Shown: one piece after another, positions 1-6,012 of the stretch
Position numbering within the stretch: position 1 is the stretch's first letter
Layout: each line of letters starts with the position of its first letter
Assembly (NCBI GenBank): GCA_021819025.1
Contig: JAKASN010000093.1
Span: forward strand, 1-7,122
Origin: Actinomycetes bacterium
GTDB lineage: Bacteria; Actinomycetota; Acidimicrobiia; Acidimicrobiales; Acidimicrobiaceae
DNA: 7,122 nucleotides
Direction: 5' to 3'
Program-made: the position numbers and the translations under genes
Notes under the pieces: generated by a model
Told to the model about the DNA's origin: nothing
The model's database searches: none
Seen by the model: the letters and a program-made list of their open reading frames with translations, nothing else

Positions 1-30
1 GGGCGCACTTGGCCCCGATGGAAGGTCGCG

Positions 31-1290
31 CTAGGACTTCGAGCTCACCGCTTTGATGGCCTCGACGAATCCCGAGCCGATGCGCTCGATTTCAGACTCG
101 GTGATGGTAAGGGGAGGCGAGACCGCCAGCGAGCTCACCAAGGGACGGATGAGGATCCCGCGCTCACGCATTGCCAACTGTATATTGACGAGCGCTGCGG
201 GATTTGCACTGCGGTACTCCGGGGTGATTTCCACGGCGCCAAGAAGTCCCAGGCCTGCTCTCACCTCTGCGACGATGGGAGAGTCCAGGGTGATTCGGAG
301 CGCTTCGGCAAGGGGATTCTCCAGCTCTTTGCCCTTGGGAATGAGCTTTTCGCCCTCGAGGATATCAAGATTAGCCATTGCCGCGGCACAAGCGATGGGA
401 TGACCTGCGTAGGTGGGTCCATGACGAAAAGCCGCCCCTTTGCCGGAGAAGAACGGTTCGCTCACCGCAGCTGAAACGATCACTCCTCCGAGAGGGATGT
501 AGCCACTGGTGATGCCCTTGGCGAAGGTAATCATGTCTGGCACCACGCCAAAGCGTTCCGGGCCGAACCACTCGCCAAGGCGCCCGAAGCCGCATATCAC
601 CGAGTCGATGACCAGCAACGCGCCGATCTCGCGGGTAATTTCGCGCATCCGCTCGATGTAGCCCTCGCCGGGGAGATGAACCCCTCCGGCGCCGATTACC
701 GGTTCGACGAAGACCGCGGCAATCTTATCTGCCCCCGCCTCTGAGGCGAGGCGCAGGAGGTCTTCGGGGTCGTCTCGGTCAATGATGGCCACGCCTTCGA
801 TTAGGTCGCCATATCCCACCCGGTTGGGGGCGATGCCGGCAAGCGAAGTTCCAAAGCCATGGGTGCCGTGGTAGCTATCGCGTCGCGAGACAACGATTTG
901 GCGCTCCGGAGCTCCAAGTTCGAAGAAATAGCGTCGCGCGAGCTTGGCGGCGGTGTCGATGGCGTCGCCGCCACCGGAACCGAAAAAGACTTTCGAGCCC
1001 GGCATCGGGGAGAGTTCGACGACACGCGCCGCGAGAGCTTCGGCGGGCTCGTTGGTCACGTCGGAAAAGGTGGAATAACAGGCGAGCTTATTTGCCTGGG
1101 CGGCGATAGCCTCAGCGATCTCGCTCCTGCCGTGTCCAACATTTACATACCACAGTGACGCGGTGGCATCGAGGTACTCACGCCCCGAGTCGTCATAGAC
1201 ATAGTTTCCCTGGGCGCGCGTGATGGTAAGGCGGTTCGCGCTCACCTCGGCCATGTTCGCAAATGGGTGCCAGAAAGCTGTCGGCTGCAT
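31..1290 (-). CDS. Class III PLP-dependent aminotransferase
   Basis: This 419-residue cytosolic enzyme is a fold-type I, class III aminotransferase. It would transfer an amino group between an amine or amino acid and a 2-oxo acid or aldehyde; the substrate cannot be read from the sequence. Visible motifs: the N-terminal FWHPFANM typical of one actinobacterial branch (residues 6-13); SGGGDAIDTAAKLARRY (about 105-121), the phosphate-cup region; YHGTHGFGTSLAGI (140-153); EPVIGAGG (196-203); the PLP-ring Asp D229; GFGR (234-237); the Schiff-base lysine K258 in FAKGITSGY; and HGPTYAGHP (290-298) with the phosphate-binding Thr. The length is normal for the family. The frame stays open 44 codons further upstream, but the ATG at 1290 has GAGGAA just before it and places the conserved HPFA motif at the usual N-terminus. 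One oddity is that the family's Asp-Glu-Val motif reads Asp-Ser-Val. The gene lies 158 bp downstream of the PucR-type gene on the same strand and may be co-transcribed. Fold and chemistry are very likely; the substrate is unknown. Confidence 0.92.
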   Translation of the reverse strand: MQPTAFWHPFANMAEVSANRLTITRAQGNYVYDDSGREYLDATASLWYVNVGHGRSEIAEAIAAQANKLACYSTFSDVTNEPAEALAARVVELSPMPGSKVFFGSGGGDAIDTAAKLARRYFFELGAPERQIVVSRRDSYHGTHGFGTSLAGIAPNRVGYGDLIEGVAIIDRDDPEDLLRLASEAGADKIAAVFVEPVIGAGGVHLPGEGYIERMREITREIGALLVIDSVICGFGRLGEWFGPERFGVVPDMITFAKGITSGYIPLGGVIVSAAVSEPFFSGKGAAFRHGPTYAGHPIACAAAMANLDILEGEKLIPKGKELENPLAEALRITLDSPIVAEVRAGLGLLGAVEITPEYRSANPAALVNIQLAMRERGILIRPLVSSLAVSPPLTITESEIERIGSGFVEAIKAVSSKS

Positions 1291-1292
1291 GT

Positions 1293-1298
1293 TTCCTC
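1293..1298 (-). promoter_or_regulatory. Shine-Dalgarno that fixes the aminotransferase start
   Basis: Read on the minus strand, GAGGAA sits directly upstream of the ATG at 1290; GAGG is followed by four bases. The longer upstream open frame has no comparable site seen at its own start and would run through the intergenic hairpin. The site therefore supports the 419-residue form. Confidence 0.7.
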
Positions 1299-1409
1299 GT
1301 CTCGGATGAAGCTTTGTTGCATTCAAACTACCACCGCCGCACCACATATCAGGGACCACATTGCGCTTGGAATTTGAGAAACCTGCCCTTAAGCGCGAGA
1401 TCGCGAAAC

Positions 1410-1431
1410 TCTCGATGGCCAAGCCATGAGA
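1410..1431 (-). terminator. Hairpin after the PucR-type gene (weak terminator or operator)
   Basis: On the plus strand TCTC-G-ATGGC, a CAA loop, then GCCAT-GAGA form a 9-bp stem with one bulged G, 18 bp past the stop codon of the PucR-type gene. On the minus strand the stem is followed by GTTTCGCG, so the U-run is poor. A second inverted repeat, CGCGA-GA-TCGCG, lies at 1394-1405. The hairpin could end or attenuate transcription between the regulator and the aminotransferase, or be a binding site. The pairing is seen directly; the function is inferred. Confidence 0.35.
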
Positions 1432-1448
1432 TCGGGACCCAGCGGATC

Positions 1449-3152
1449 TCAGATCGGGGGCGATACTCGCAATGCGAGGTAGAGATCTACCAACTCGGAG
1501 AAGTTCTCGAGGTCGATCCCGTGTGACTCTCGCACTTTGTTGAGGCGATAGCGCATCGAGTTGGGGTGGATACCCAGTGTGGCCGCGCCACGATTGATGT
1601 CAAGATTGGACTCTAGGTAGGCTCGAACCGTGATCACGGAGGTCTTCTCAAATGCCAGTTGGCCCTGGCGCTCGGTTTGTTTTTCTAACAGGAGCTTCTC
1701 GTCTGCTTGTGCGATGAGCCAGGTGACCATAGAGCAGTTGGAGAAGTGCAGCACGCGGGGGGTGATCTGCGACGCTCTGGATTGATCAGCGGAGTTGTGC
1801 GAAAAGCGCATCACCTCCACCAAAGCTGCACACGCTTCGCGGTAGCACTCCGGGAAATTGCCCACTGAACTTACCGGAGCGGAGACTCCAAAACTGAAAT
1901 GCGACCCTCCAAAAGTGTCGAGAAGGAGAGTCTCGAGGGCAGCTGGATCGCATTGGGTTATCACTACCGCGTGCTCGGAGTGGATGTCCCAAATCACCGG
2001 AGCCCCCGGATCTCCCAGGTTGTCAAGGCGATCATCAAGATATACATGAGCCCCCATCGCCAAGTCGCGCGTGGCCGATGCGCACGCGACATAGACGGGC
2101 CGGGAGAAGTCGATTCCCAGTTCGTAGAGGTGCTCGAGGGTGGAGCGGGATCCCCGCGGAGCCAGGCCTTTGGCCGGCTTTATTCCGCAAAGCTCGGCAA
2201 TGAGGGCGCGCTGGGTGGCACGATGCTCCGCCTTCTTGTCGCTGCGCGTCTCAAGGGCGATAGAGAGGATATGGCCTGCTGATCTTATTAGCGGCAGGGA
2301 GAGGTTGAATCCCGGCTCGCTCGGCGAATCCAGCGTCTTTACCAGGGCGAGCCAGAGCGGGGCCTGGGTGGGCGATACCACCGCGATAGCTAAGGCGGGA
2401 CCCGCGGAGGTGGAAAATTCAATCAGTTGGGTAAGGGTCGACAACTGGGGCTGGTACGGGTGTTCGGTGCGCTTGCCAGATGTCTTTGGTGGGGTGCCGC
2501 CACGGCCCGAGGATGTTAACTCCGAGCCGAGCCGCGCAACGATTTCAGCGCCAACTGCCTCGCTTAGGGCATCGCTTGAGGCGACCAATTCACCGCTGGT
2601 GTCGAGCAGAGCGACATCGGCGGGGATCAAGGGGGCAAGACGATGAATCAAAGACCGCACCGCATCTTGACTGAGCAGTGCGTCGAGGAGATAGTCCTGG
2701 ACCGACACGAAGCGGCGTAAAGCATTGACGTTGGGAGAGAGCAGCGCCTGATTCACAAAGGCGATGATCTCCGCGAATCCAGTAGCGAAGGGAACCGTGA
2801 AGACGGGAAGGCCATACTCCTCGGCGGCCTCCATAAGCGCCACCGGGACGGCGCGAAAGTTGATATCGAGTGCGAAGCCGAGCGCGGTGATGCCCGCTTG
2901 GTGAAGTTCTGCGACCAGTTCGCGCTGCTCCTCAGGTCGCCCTTTGAGGCGAAGCCCCGTGGTAAGGGCGATCCAGTGGGCGGAAGACCACCGCGTTGGT
3001 CGAGAGATCTCAAAGGAGTGCGCACCTGTGACGGGGCGGGCCAGCACCGAGGTGTCCGAAGTGACGAGGTGGAGTCCCAAGCTCGGCTGAGAAAGGATCT
3101 CCGCAAGGGTTAATTGTGCCGTGTTTTGCCCCCGATTGTCGCCCATCTTCAT
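1449..3152 (-). CDS. PucR-family transcriptional regulator
   Basis: This is a cytosolic DNA-binding regulator of the PucR family, whose members often sense a metabolite and control nearby catabolic genes. With the chosen start it has 567 residues, within the family's usual 400-600. An N-terminal PucR-type sensor domain covers about residues 14-132 (LTLAEIL, later GITALGF and LPVFTVPF). A middle GAF-like region covers about 150-275, and a GGDEF-like region without the GGDEF motif about 345-450. The C-terminal PucR helix-turn-helix covers about 508-563, with VRAYLESNLDINRGAATLGI then HPNSMRYRLNKV. No signal peptide or membrane segment is seen. The frame can start at a TTG at 3206, but no good ribosome site precedes it. 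ATG at 3152 (GGAA five bases ahead) and ATG at 3146 (GGGG six bases ahead) are both plausible; I chose 3152. The gene is divergent from the acyl-CoA ligase and upstream of the aminotransferase, so either or both could be targets. The family is confident; the ligand is unknown. Confidence 0.92.
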   Translation of the reverse strand: MKMGDNRGQNTAQLTLAEILSQPSLGLHLVTSDTSVLARPVTGAHSFEISRPTRWSSAHWIALTTGLRLKGRPEEQRELVAELHQAGITALGFALDINFRAVPVALMEAAEEYGLPVFTVPFATGFAEIIAFVNQALLSPNVNALRRFVSVQDYLLDALLSQDAVRSLIHRLAPLIPADVALLDTSGELVASSDALSEAVGAEIVARLGSELTSSGRGGTPPKTSGKRTEHPYQPQLSTLTQLIEFSTSAGPALAIAVVSPTQAPLWLALVKTLDSPSEPGFNLSLPLIRSAGHILSIALETRSDKKAEHRATQRALIAELCGIKPAKGLAPRGSRSTLEHLYELGIDFSRPVYVACASATRDLAMGAHVYLDDRLDNLGDPGAPVIWDIHSEHAVVITQCDPAALETLLLDTFGGSHFSFGVSAPVSSVGNFPECYREACAALVEVMRFSHNSADQSRASQITPRVLHFSNCSMVTWLIAQADEKLLLEKQTERQGQLAFEKTSVITVRAYLESNLDINRGAATLGIHPNSMRYRLNKVRESHGIDLENFSELVDLYLALRVSPPI

Positions 3153-3161
3153 CCCCGTTCC

Positions 3162-3181
3162 GACCCGGGTACTCTCCCGGG
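3162..3181. promoter_or_regulatory. CCCGGG inverted repeat just upstream of the PucR-type gene
   Basis: Two CCCGGG hexamers (3164-3169 and 3176-3181) are separated by TACTCT; the left one sits within the 8-bp palindrome ACCCGGGT. Because CCCGGG is its own complement, the pair can act as a direct or an inverted repeat. It starts about 10 bp upstream of the ATG at 3152, a place suited to an autoregulatory operator or a leader hairpin that affects translation. The role is inferred. Confidence 0.3.
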
Positions 3182-3249
3182 CCACGCGCCGTAGGTGCCA
3201 TCTCAACCGCGCCTAAAGCTCCCGCTCCATGGCATGAGTGAAAAGGCGC

Positions 3250-3267
3250 GCCAACCTCTCGGTTGGC
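3250..3267 (-). promoter_or_regulatory. Perfect 7-bp hairpin with GAGA loop in the PucR-type leader
   Basis: GCCAACC and GGTTGGC form a perfect 7-bp stem around a four-base loop. On the minus strand, the sense of the PucR-type gene, the loop is GAGA, a stable GNRA tetraloop. GCGCCTTTTC follows it. It lies about 100 bp upstream of the PucR-type start. It could be an attenuator-like hairpin, a weak terminator for transcripts entering from the right, or an operator dyad. Only the pairing is certain. Confidence 0.4.
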
Positions 3268-3314
3268 TGGTACTTTCTGCCCAGCGCATGCCCGAATCCC
3301 AAAACTTCGCAAGA

Positions 3315-3344
3315 ATTCTCGCTCATTTTAGTAATTTTTTACAA
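3315..3344 (-). promoter_or_regulatory. Candidate promoter for the PucR-type gene
   Basis: The stretch 3300-3350 is the most AT-rich part of the window. On the minus strand TTGTAA (3344-3339) and GAGAAT (3320-3315) are 18 bp apart. Each matches four of six bases of the sigma-70-type -35 and -10 hexamers. This would leave a leader of about 160 bases containing the GAGA hairpin and the CCCGGG repeat. The assignment is weak without a mapped transcript start. Confidence 0.3.
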
Positions 3345-3345
3345 T
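3340..3345 (+). promoter_or_regulatory. Candidate -10 element for plus-strand transcription
   Basis: TACAAT matches five of six bases of the TATAAT -10 consensus and follows a run of T. No good -35 hexamer is seen at the expected distance. It lies about 27 bp upstream of the AAGGAG ribosome site of the remnant at 3383. It may drive that remnant and the acyl-CoA ligase. It overlaps the candidate minus-strand promoter. Confidence 0.3.
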
Positions 3346-3703
3346 CGCGCCCAAACCGAGCCCCCAGCAAGAAGGAGATCTTTTGCGCGCCGAGCTTGGC
3401 GAGATTCGCGTCTTGGTGCTTGGGACGCAGCTGGGCTCTCTCCCGCGGCGATTTTGCCAAGATCGAGCACCGGCGATCGATGACGAAGCGTTGTTGGATA
3501 ACTTTCCCATCGGGGCATCGCGGTTCTTTAACTTTGAAGACGCCGGCGTATCTAACACAGTGGCGCCCTTCGGGAACGGCTTGGAGATGGCTGAAATGGC
3601 AGCTTTAGTCTCCAGAGGGTCGCGCCGATAAGGCTGCGCTGCGCACGACAATTCCAAGGAGCGGATACCGGCAACGGGTTGTGTTATCTGGGCTCGCTCG
3701 GCT

Positions 3704-3724
3704 AGGGCGCGGTAATTACGCCCT
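3704..3724. promoter_or_regulatory. Inverted repeat AGGGCG-N9-CGCCCT
   Basis: AGGGCG (3704-3709) and CGCCCT (3719-3724) pair perfectly around CGGTAATTA, which includes the palindrome TAATTA. The repeat lies about 160 bp upstream of the acyl-CoA ligase start. A regulator binding site is possible, but it overlaps the coding-like remnant and may be a chance dyad. Confidence 0.2.
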
Positions 3725-3751
3725 GAGCGCGGAGGCGATCGGGAGCCTAAA

Positions 3752-3763
3752 GCCTCGAGAGGC
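3752..3763. promoter_or_regulatory. Inverted repeat GCCTC-GA-GAGGC
   Basis: A perfect 5-bp dyad with a two-base centre lies about 120 bp upstream of the acyl-CoA ligase. The two-base centre is too small for an RNA loop, so a protein binding site would be the likelier role if it has one. It also overlaps the remnant described at 3383-3836. Confidence 0.18.
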
Positions 3764-3871
3764 GCGAGTCATCTAGACACGGCAAGTGCATGGAGATAAG
3801 CTACCCATTGGTAACAGTGCCGTAGTCGAGATTTGAGTCGGGCATTGTCGGCTTGTGCTTTGGCAATCTTC

Positions 3872-3879
3872 AAGGAGGT
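3872..3879 (+). promoter_or_regulatory. Perfect Shine-Dalgarno of the acyl-CoA ligase
   Basis: AAGGAGGT is complementary to the 16S rRNA tail and is followed by five bases before the ATG at 3885. It decides against the GTG at 3855 that would add ten residues. No convincing -35/-10 pair was found immediately upstream, so transcription may begin further left. Confidence 0.85.
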
Positions 3880-3884
3880 CCAAG

Positions 3885-5408
3885 ATGGACTATCAAGGAA
3901 TTTTTCCGCCGGTAAAGGTTTTTGACGATTCGGACATCTACCGCGATTCCCAAGGAGTACTTCACTACACCCATCAGGCGGAATCTCTTCAGGAGATGAT
4001 GGTGAGCGCCGCTGCGAGCCACGGAGACATCACCGCCCTCCAAGAGGTGGACGGGGACGGGATCAGCTATGACGAGCTGATGGATAGAATCCAGCGCACC
4101 GCAGGGGGCCTGGCGGCCTTGGGGATAGCTCCGGGAGATCGCGTGGGGATTTTGCTCAACAACTCTATTGATTGGGTGGTAGCTTTTTTCGCCATCGCTT
4201 TCGCCGGCGCGGTCATCGTCCCCATCAATACCAGACTCGCCGAGCGCGAGATCGACTTCATTATTTCGGACTCGGGAACTAAATATCTCTTTCGCCCGGG
4301 CGAGGCTTTTCCCTCCGGTGAGCCCATGCGCTACTTGGAGTCCAAGCGCGGCGACCTCGCGGGGATTCTCTACACCAGTGGCACCACGGGTTTTCCCAAG
4401 GGCGCCATGCTATCCAACGACAACTTTCTCTCCAATATCGAGACCGGCATTCGCGTGGTTCCACTCACGCGTGAACCGCTGAAGAGCTTGGTCTCGGTGC
4501 CGCTCTTTCATGTTACGGGTTCAAATGCGCAGATGATTCCCACCCTTGCTCTCGGCGGCACCTTGGTGATCATGCCAGCGTTTGAAGTCAAATCGTTTAT
4601 CTCGGCTATCGAGCGCTACCAGATAGACACTATGATCTCGGTGCCGGCGATCTATTGGTTTGCCCTCGCCCAGCCCGAGTTTGCCAACTTGGATACTTCG
4701 GGGGTTCGCTATGTCCTATACGGAGGTGCGCCGATGCCTCCCGATCTGGTGCATCGTCTCATGAAGGCCTATCCCAACGCTCGCGTCGGTAACGGCTTTG
4801 GACTTACCGAGACTTCCTCAATCGCGACGTTTTTGCCCCACGAGTATGCCGAATCACACCCCGAGTCGGTGGGATTTCCTGCTCCCACTACCGAGGTAGA
4901 TCTCTTCGAGGTGGATCCTGAAACAGGGGTAGGAGAACTCTTGATACGCGGGTCCAACGTGGCAATGGGGTACTGGAATAATTCCCAATCTACTGCGGCA
5001 ACCTTCGAAGATGGTTGGCTGCATTCCGGAGATATGGCCCGCATCGATCCAAACGGCTTGATATCGATCGTAGATCGCAAAAAAGACATGATTAATCGCG
5101 GTGGCGAGAACGTCTACTGCGTGGAGGTGGAAAACGTCCTCGCGGAGTTCCCCGGGGTTTTCGAGGTCGCGGTGATGGGGGTTCCCGATGAGATGATGGG
5201 TGAAAAGGTCGGCGCCGTGGTGGTGCCGGTACCTGGAGTTTCATTTGACGTTGGGGCGATGGTGGACTTTGCGCGCACCAAGTTGGCCGACTATAAGGTT
5301 CCCCAATACGTATGGGTCAAGCAAGACATGCTCCCGCGCAATCCCGGCGGCAAGGTGCTCAAGCCTCAACTTCGGGCCGAAGCAAAGTGGGGGATGGCGA
5401 TCTTCTAA
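3885..5408 (+). CDS. Acyl-CoA ligase (class I adenylate-forming enzyme)
   Basis: This 507-residue cytosolic enzyme would use ATP to turn a carboxylic acid into an acyl-adenylate and then an acyl-CoA thioester. All the core motifs of the ANL superfamily are present: the P-loop YTSGTTGFPKG (163-173), the A5 motif GFGLTETS (304-311), SGD (381-383) in the A7 region, the hinge region DRKKDMINRGGENVY (397-411), and the A10 motif PRNPGGKVLK with catalytic lysine K490. No membrane segment or signal peptide is seen. The linker between the FIISDSG segment (125-131) and the P-loop is short compared with many long-chain ligases. From memory this is a trait of an actinobacterial branch with LVSVPLFHVTG and SVPAIY motifs, so I do not read it as a deletion. 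The start rests on the perfect ribosome site. Broken coding-like stretches lie on both sides, and the lactonase follows on the same strand after about 600 bp. The acyl substrate is unknown; a fatty, aromatic or hydroxy acid is possible. Confidence 0.94.
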   Translation: MDYQGIFPPVKVFDDSDIYRDSQGVLHYTHQAESLQEMMVSAAASHGDITALQEVDGDGISYDELMDRIQRTAGGLAALGIAPGDRVGILLNNSIDWVVAFFAIAFAGAVIVPINTRLAEREIDFIISDSGTKYLFRPGEAFPSGEPMRYLESKRGDLAGILYTSGTTGFPKGAMLSNDNFLSNIETGIRVVPLTREPLKSLVSVPLFHVTGSNAQMIPTLALGGTLVIMPAFEVKSFISAIERYQIDTMISVPAIYWFALAQPEFANLDTSGVRYVLYGGAPMPPDLVHRLMKAYPNARVGNGFGLTETSSIATFLPHEYAESHPESVGFPAPTTEVDLFEVDPETGVGELLIRGSNVAMGYWNNSQSTAATFEDGWLHSGDMARIDPNGLISIVDRKKDMINRGGENVYCVEVENVLAEFPGVFEVAVMGVPDEMMGEKVGAVVVPVPGVSFDVGAMVDFARTKLADYKVPQYVWVKQDMLPRNPGGKVLKPQLRAEAKWGMAIF

Positions 5409-5410
5409 GG

Positions 5411-6000
5411 CCAGGGGGTGAGGATATTTCGCCTTTAGAGATGGTCATTAGCCTCGCAAGCGACGGCGCAGATGCATTTGCCCCCGGAAGACACTGCGCG
5501 GCCGACTGAGATGTGGATCGGGCAAGGTTTTGTGCGGTTTATGTCGGCCGAGGAGCAGTGCAAAGACAAAACTAGTCAGCGGGTTGCTGCGCGCGAGTAG
5601 GAGAGGCCTGGCATCTCCCGCCGAGATGAGAGCGATGCTTGAGCGCGCGGCGCGCTTGTGGCTCGAGCCGCTTGGGGATCGGCGGTGCCTTTTTCAGCCG
5701 TGCCCTGGGGTGAGTTTCACTTCGCCGACCGGGGTGGACGAAGTCCTTGCCCTCGCTGGCGGCGGTCGTGGGCGCAGAGGTGATGCTTCTGCGCAATGGC
5801 CGAACGTAATCGCAAAGTGTTGCCAGTTGCTAGGGTCGTCTCGCGCTGTGGGCAGTCTCTAGGTCTGCGACGTCGCCCTCGCAGGTTTGGCGCCCCAACA
5901 CATCAGAGAATATCTACCACGCCTTTTGCTCGAGTGAGGAGGGCATCTGGCCTCAAGGTGGTGGCATTATTAGCTATGGTGGTTGCGGTAAGACGGTTCG
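5411..6000 (+). pseudogene. About 600-bp stretch of frame-broken coding-like sequence
   Basis: No intact gene is supported between the ligase and the lactonase, yet the stretch does not look like ordinary spacer. Successive frames each give a short protein-like piece. One runs 5411-5509 (GADAFAPGRHCAAD, ending in TGA). The next runs 5511-5600 (MWIGQGFVRFMSAEEQC, ending in TAG). A longer frame runs 5530-5862 (SPAEMRAMLERAARLWLEPL, later PTGVDEVLALAGGG, ending in TAG). After that TAG the same frame continues ALAGLAPQHIREYLPRLL to a TGA at 5935-5937. Then the remaining frame gives SEEGIWPQGGGIISYGGCGK. This suggests a decayed enzyme gene with several frameshifts and stops. The last pieces faintly recall a B12-binding or zinc alcohol dehydrogenase C-terminus, but neither is firm. 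It could also be unannotatable spacer; no clear terminator or promoter was seen in it. Confidence 0.28.
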
Positions 6001-6001
6001 G

Positions 6002-6007
6002 AAAGGG
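6002..6007 (+). promoter_or_regulatory. Shine-Dalgarno that fixes the lactonase start
   Basis: AAAGGG, within GGAAAGGG, precedes the ATG at 6013 by five bases. A GTG at 6007 in the same frame would overlap this site, so it is the less likely start. The ATG also gives the same N-terminal length as remembered for M. tuberculosis PPH. Confidence 0.65.
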
Positions 6008-6012
6008 TGCAG

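Larger units (their letters stand above)
3383..3836 (+). pseudogene. Broken gene of unknown family; first 82 codons intact
   Basis: I do not recognise the product. AAGGAG (3372-3377) lies five bases before a TTG at 3383, which opens an 82-codon frame to a TAA at 3629-3631. The encoded segment reads like real protein, for example IRVLVLGTQLG and APFGNGLEMAEMAALV. Near 3606 the next frame (+1) becomes coding-like and carries on with SPEGRADKAALRTT, then LARLGRGNYALSAEAIGSL, to a TAG at 3774-3776. After that stop the same frame continues VHGDKLPIGNSAVVEI to a TGA at 3834-3836. One frameshift and one TAG would thus join a protein of about 150 residues. The alternative is a real 82-residue gene (3383-3631) followed by non-coding leader. 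The remnant lies in the divergent region, in the same direction as the acyl-CoA ligase 49 bp further on. A base-calling or assembly error could also explain the shift. Third codon positions of the first part are about two-thirds G or C, like the neighbours. Confidence 0.35.

Noticed and set aside
1291..1422. 44-codon N-terminal extension of the aminotransferase
   Set aside because: The family begins near the HPFA motif, a ribosome site precedes the ATG at 1290, and the extension would cross the intergenic hairpin.
2140..2646. 168-codon plus-strand frame within the PucR-type gene
   Set aside because: It is antisense to a gene with clear PucR domains and shows no motif or ribosome site.
3153..3206. 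18-codon extension of the PucR-type protein from a TTG
   Set aside because: The extension is Arg-rich, has no good ribosome site and would contain the CCCGGG repeat; nearer ATG codons fit better.
3328..3657. 109-codon minus-strand frame in the divergent region
   Set aside because: It is antisense to the better supported plus-strand frame with its ideal ribosome site. The product is Ser- and Arg-rich and resembles no family.
4010..4130. Possible deletion in the acyl-CoA ligase, considered because its linker before the P-loop is short
   Set aside because: All motifs are intact and in order, and the short linker matches a remembered actinobacterial branch, so it is most likely a family trait.
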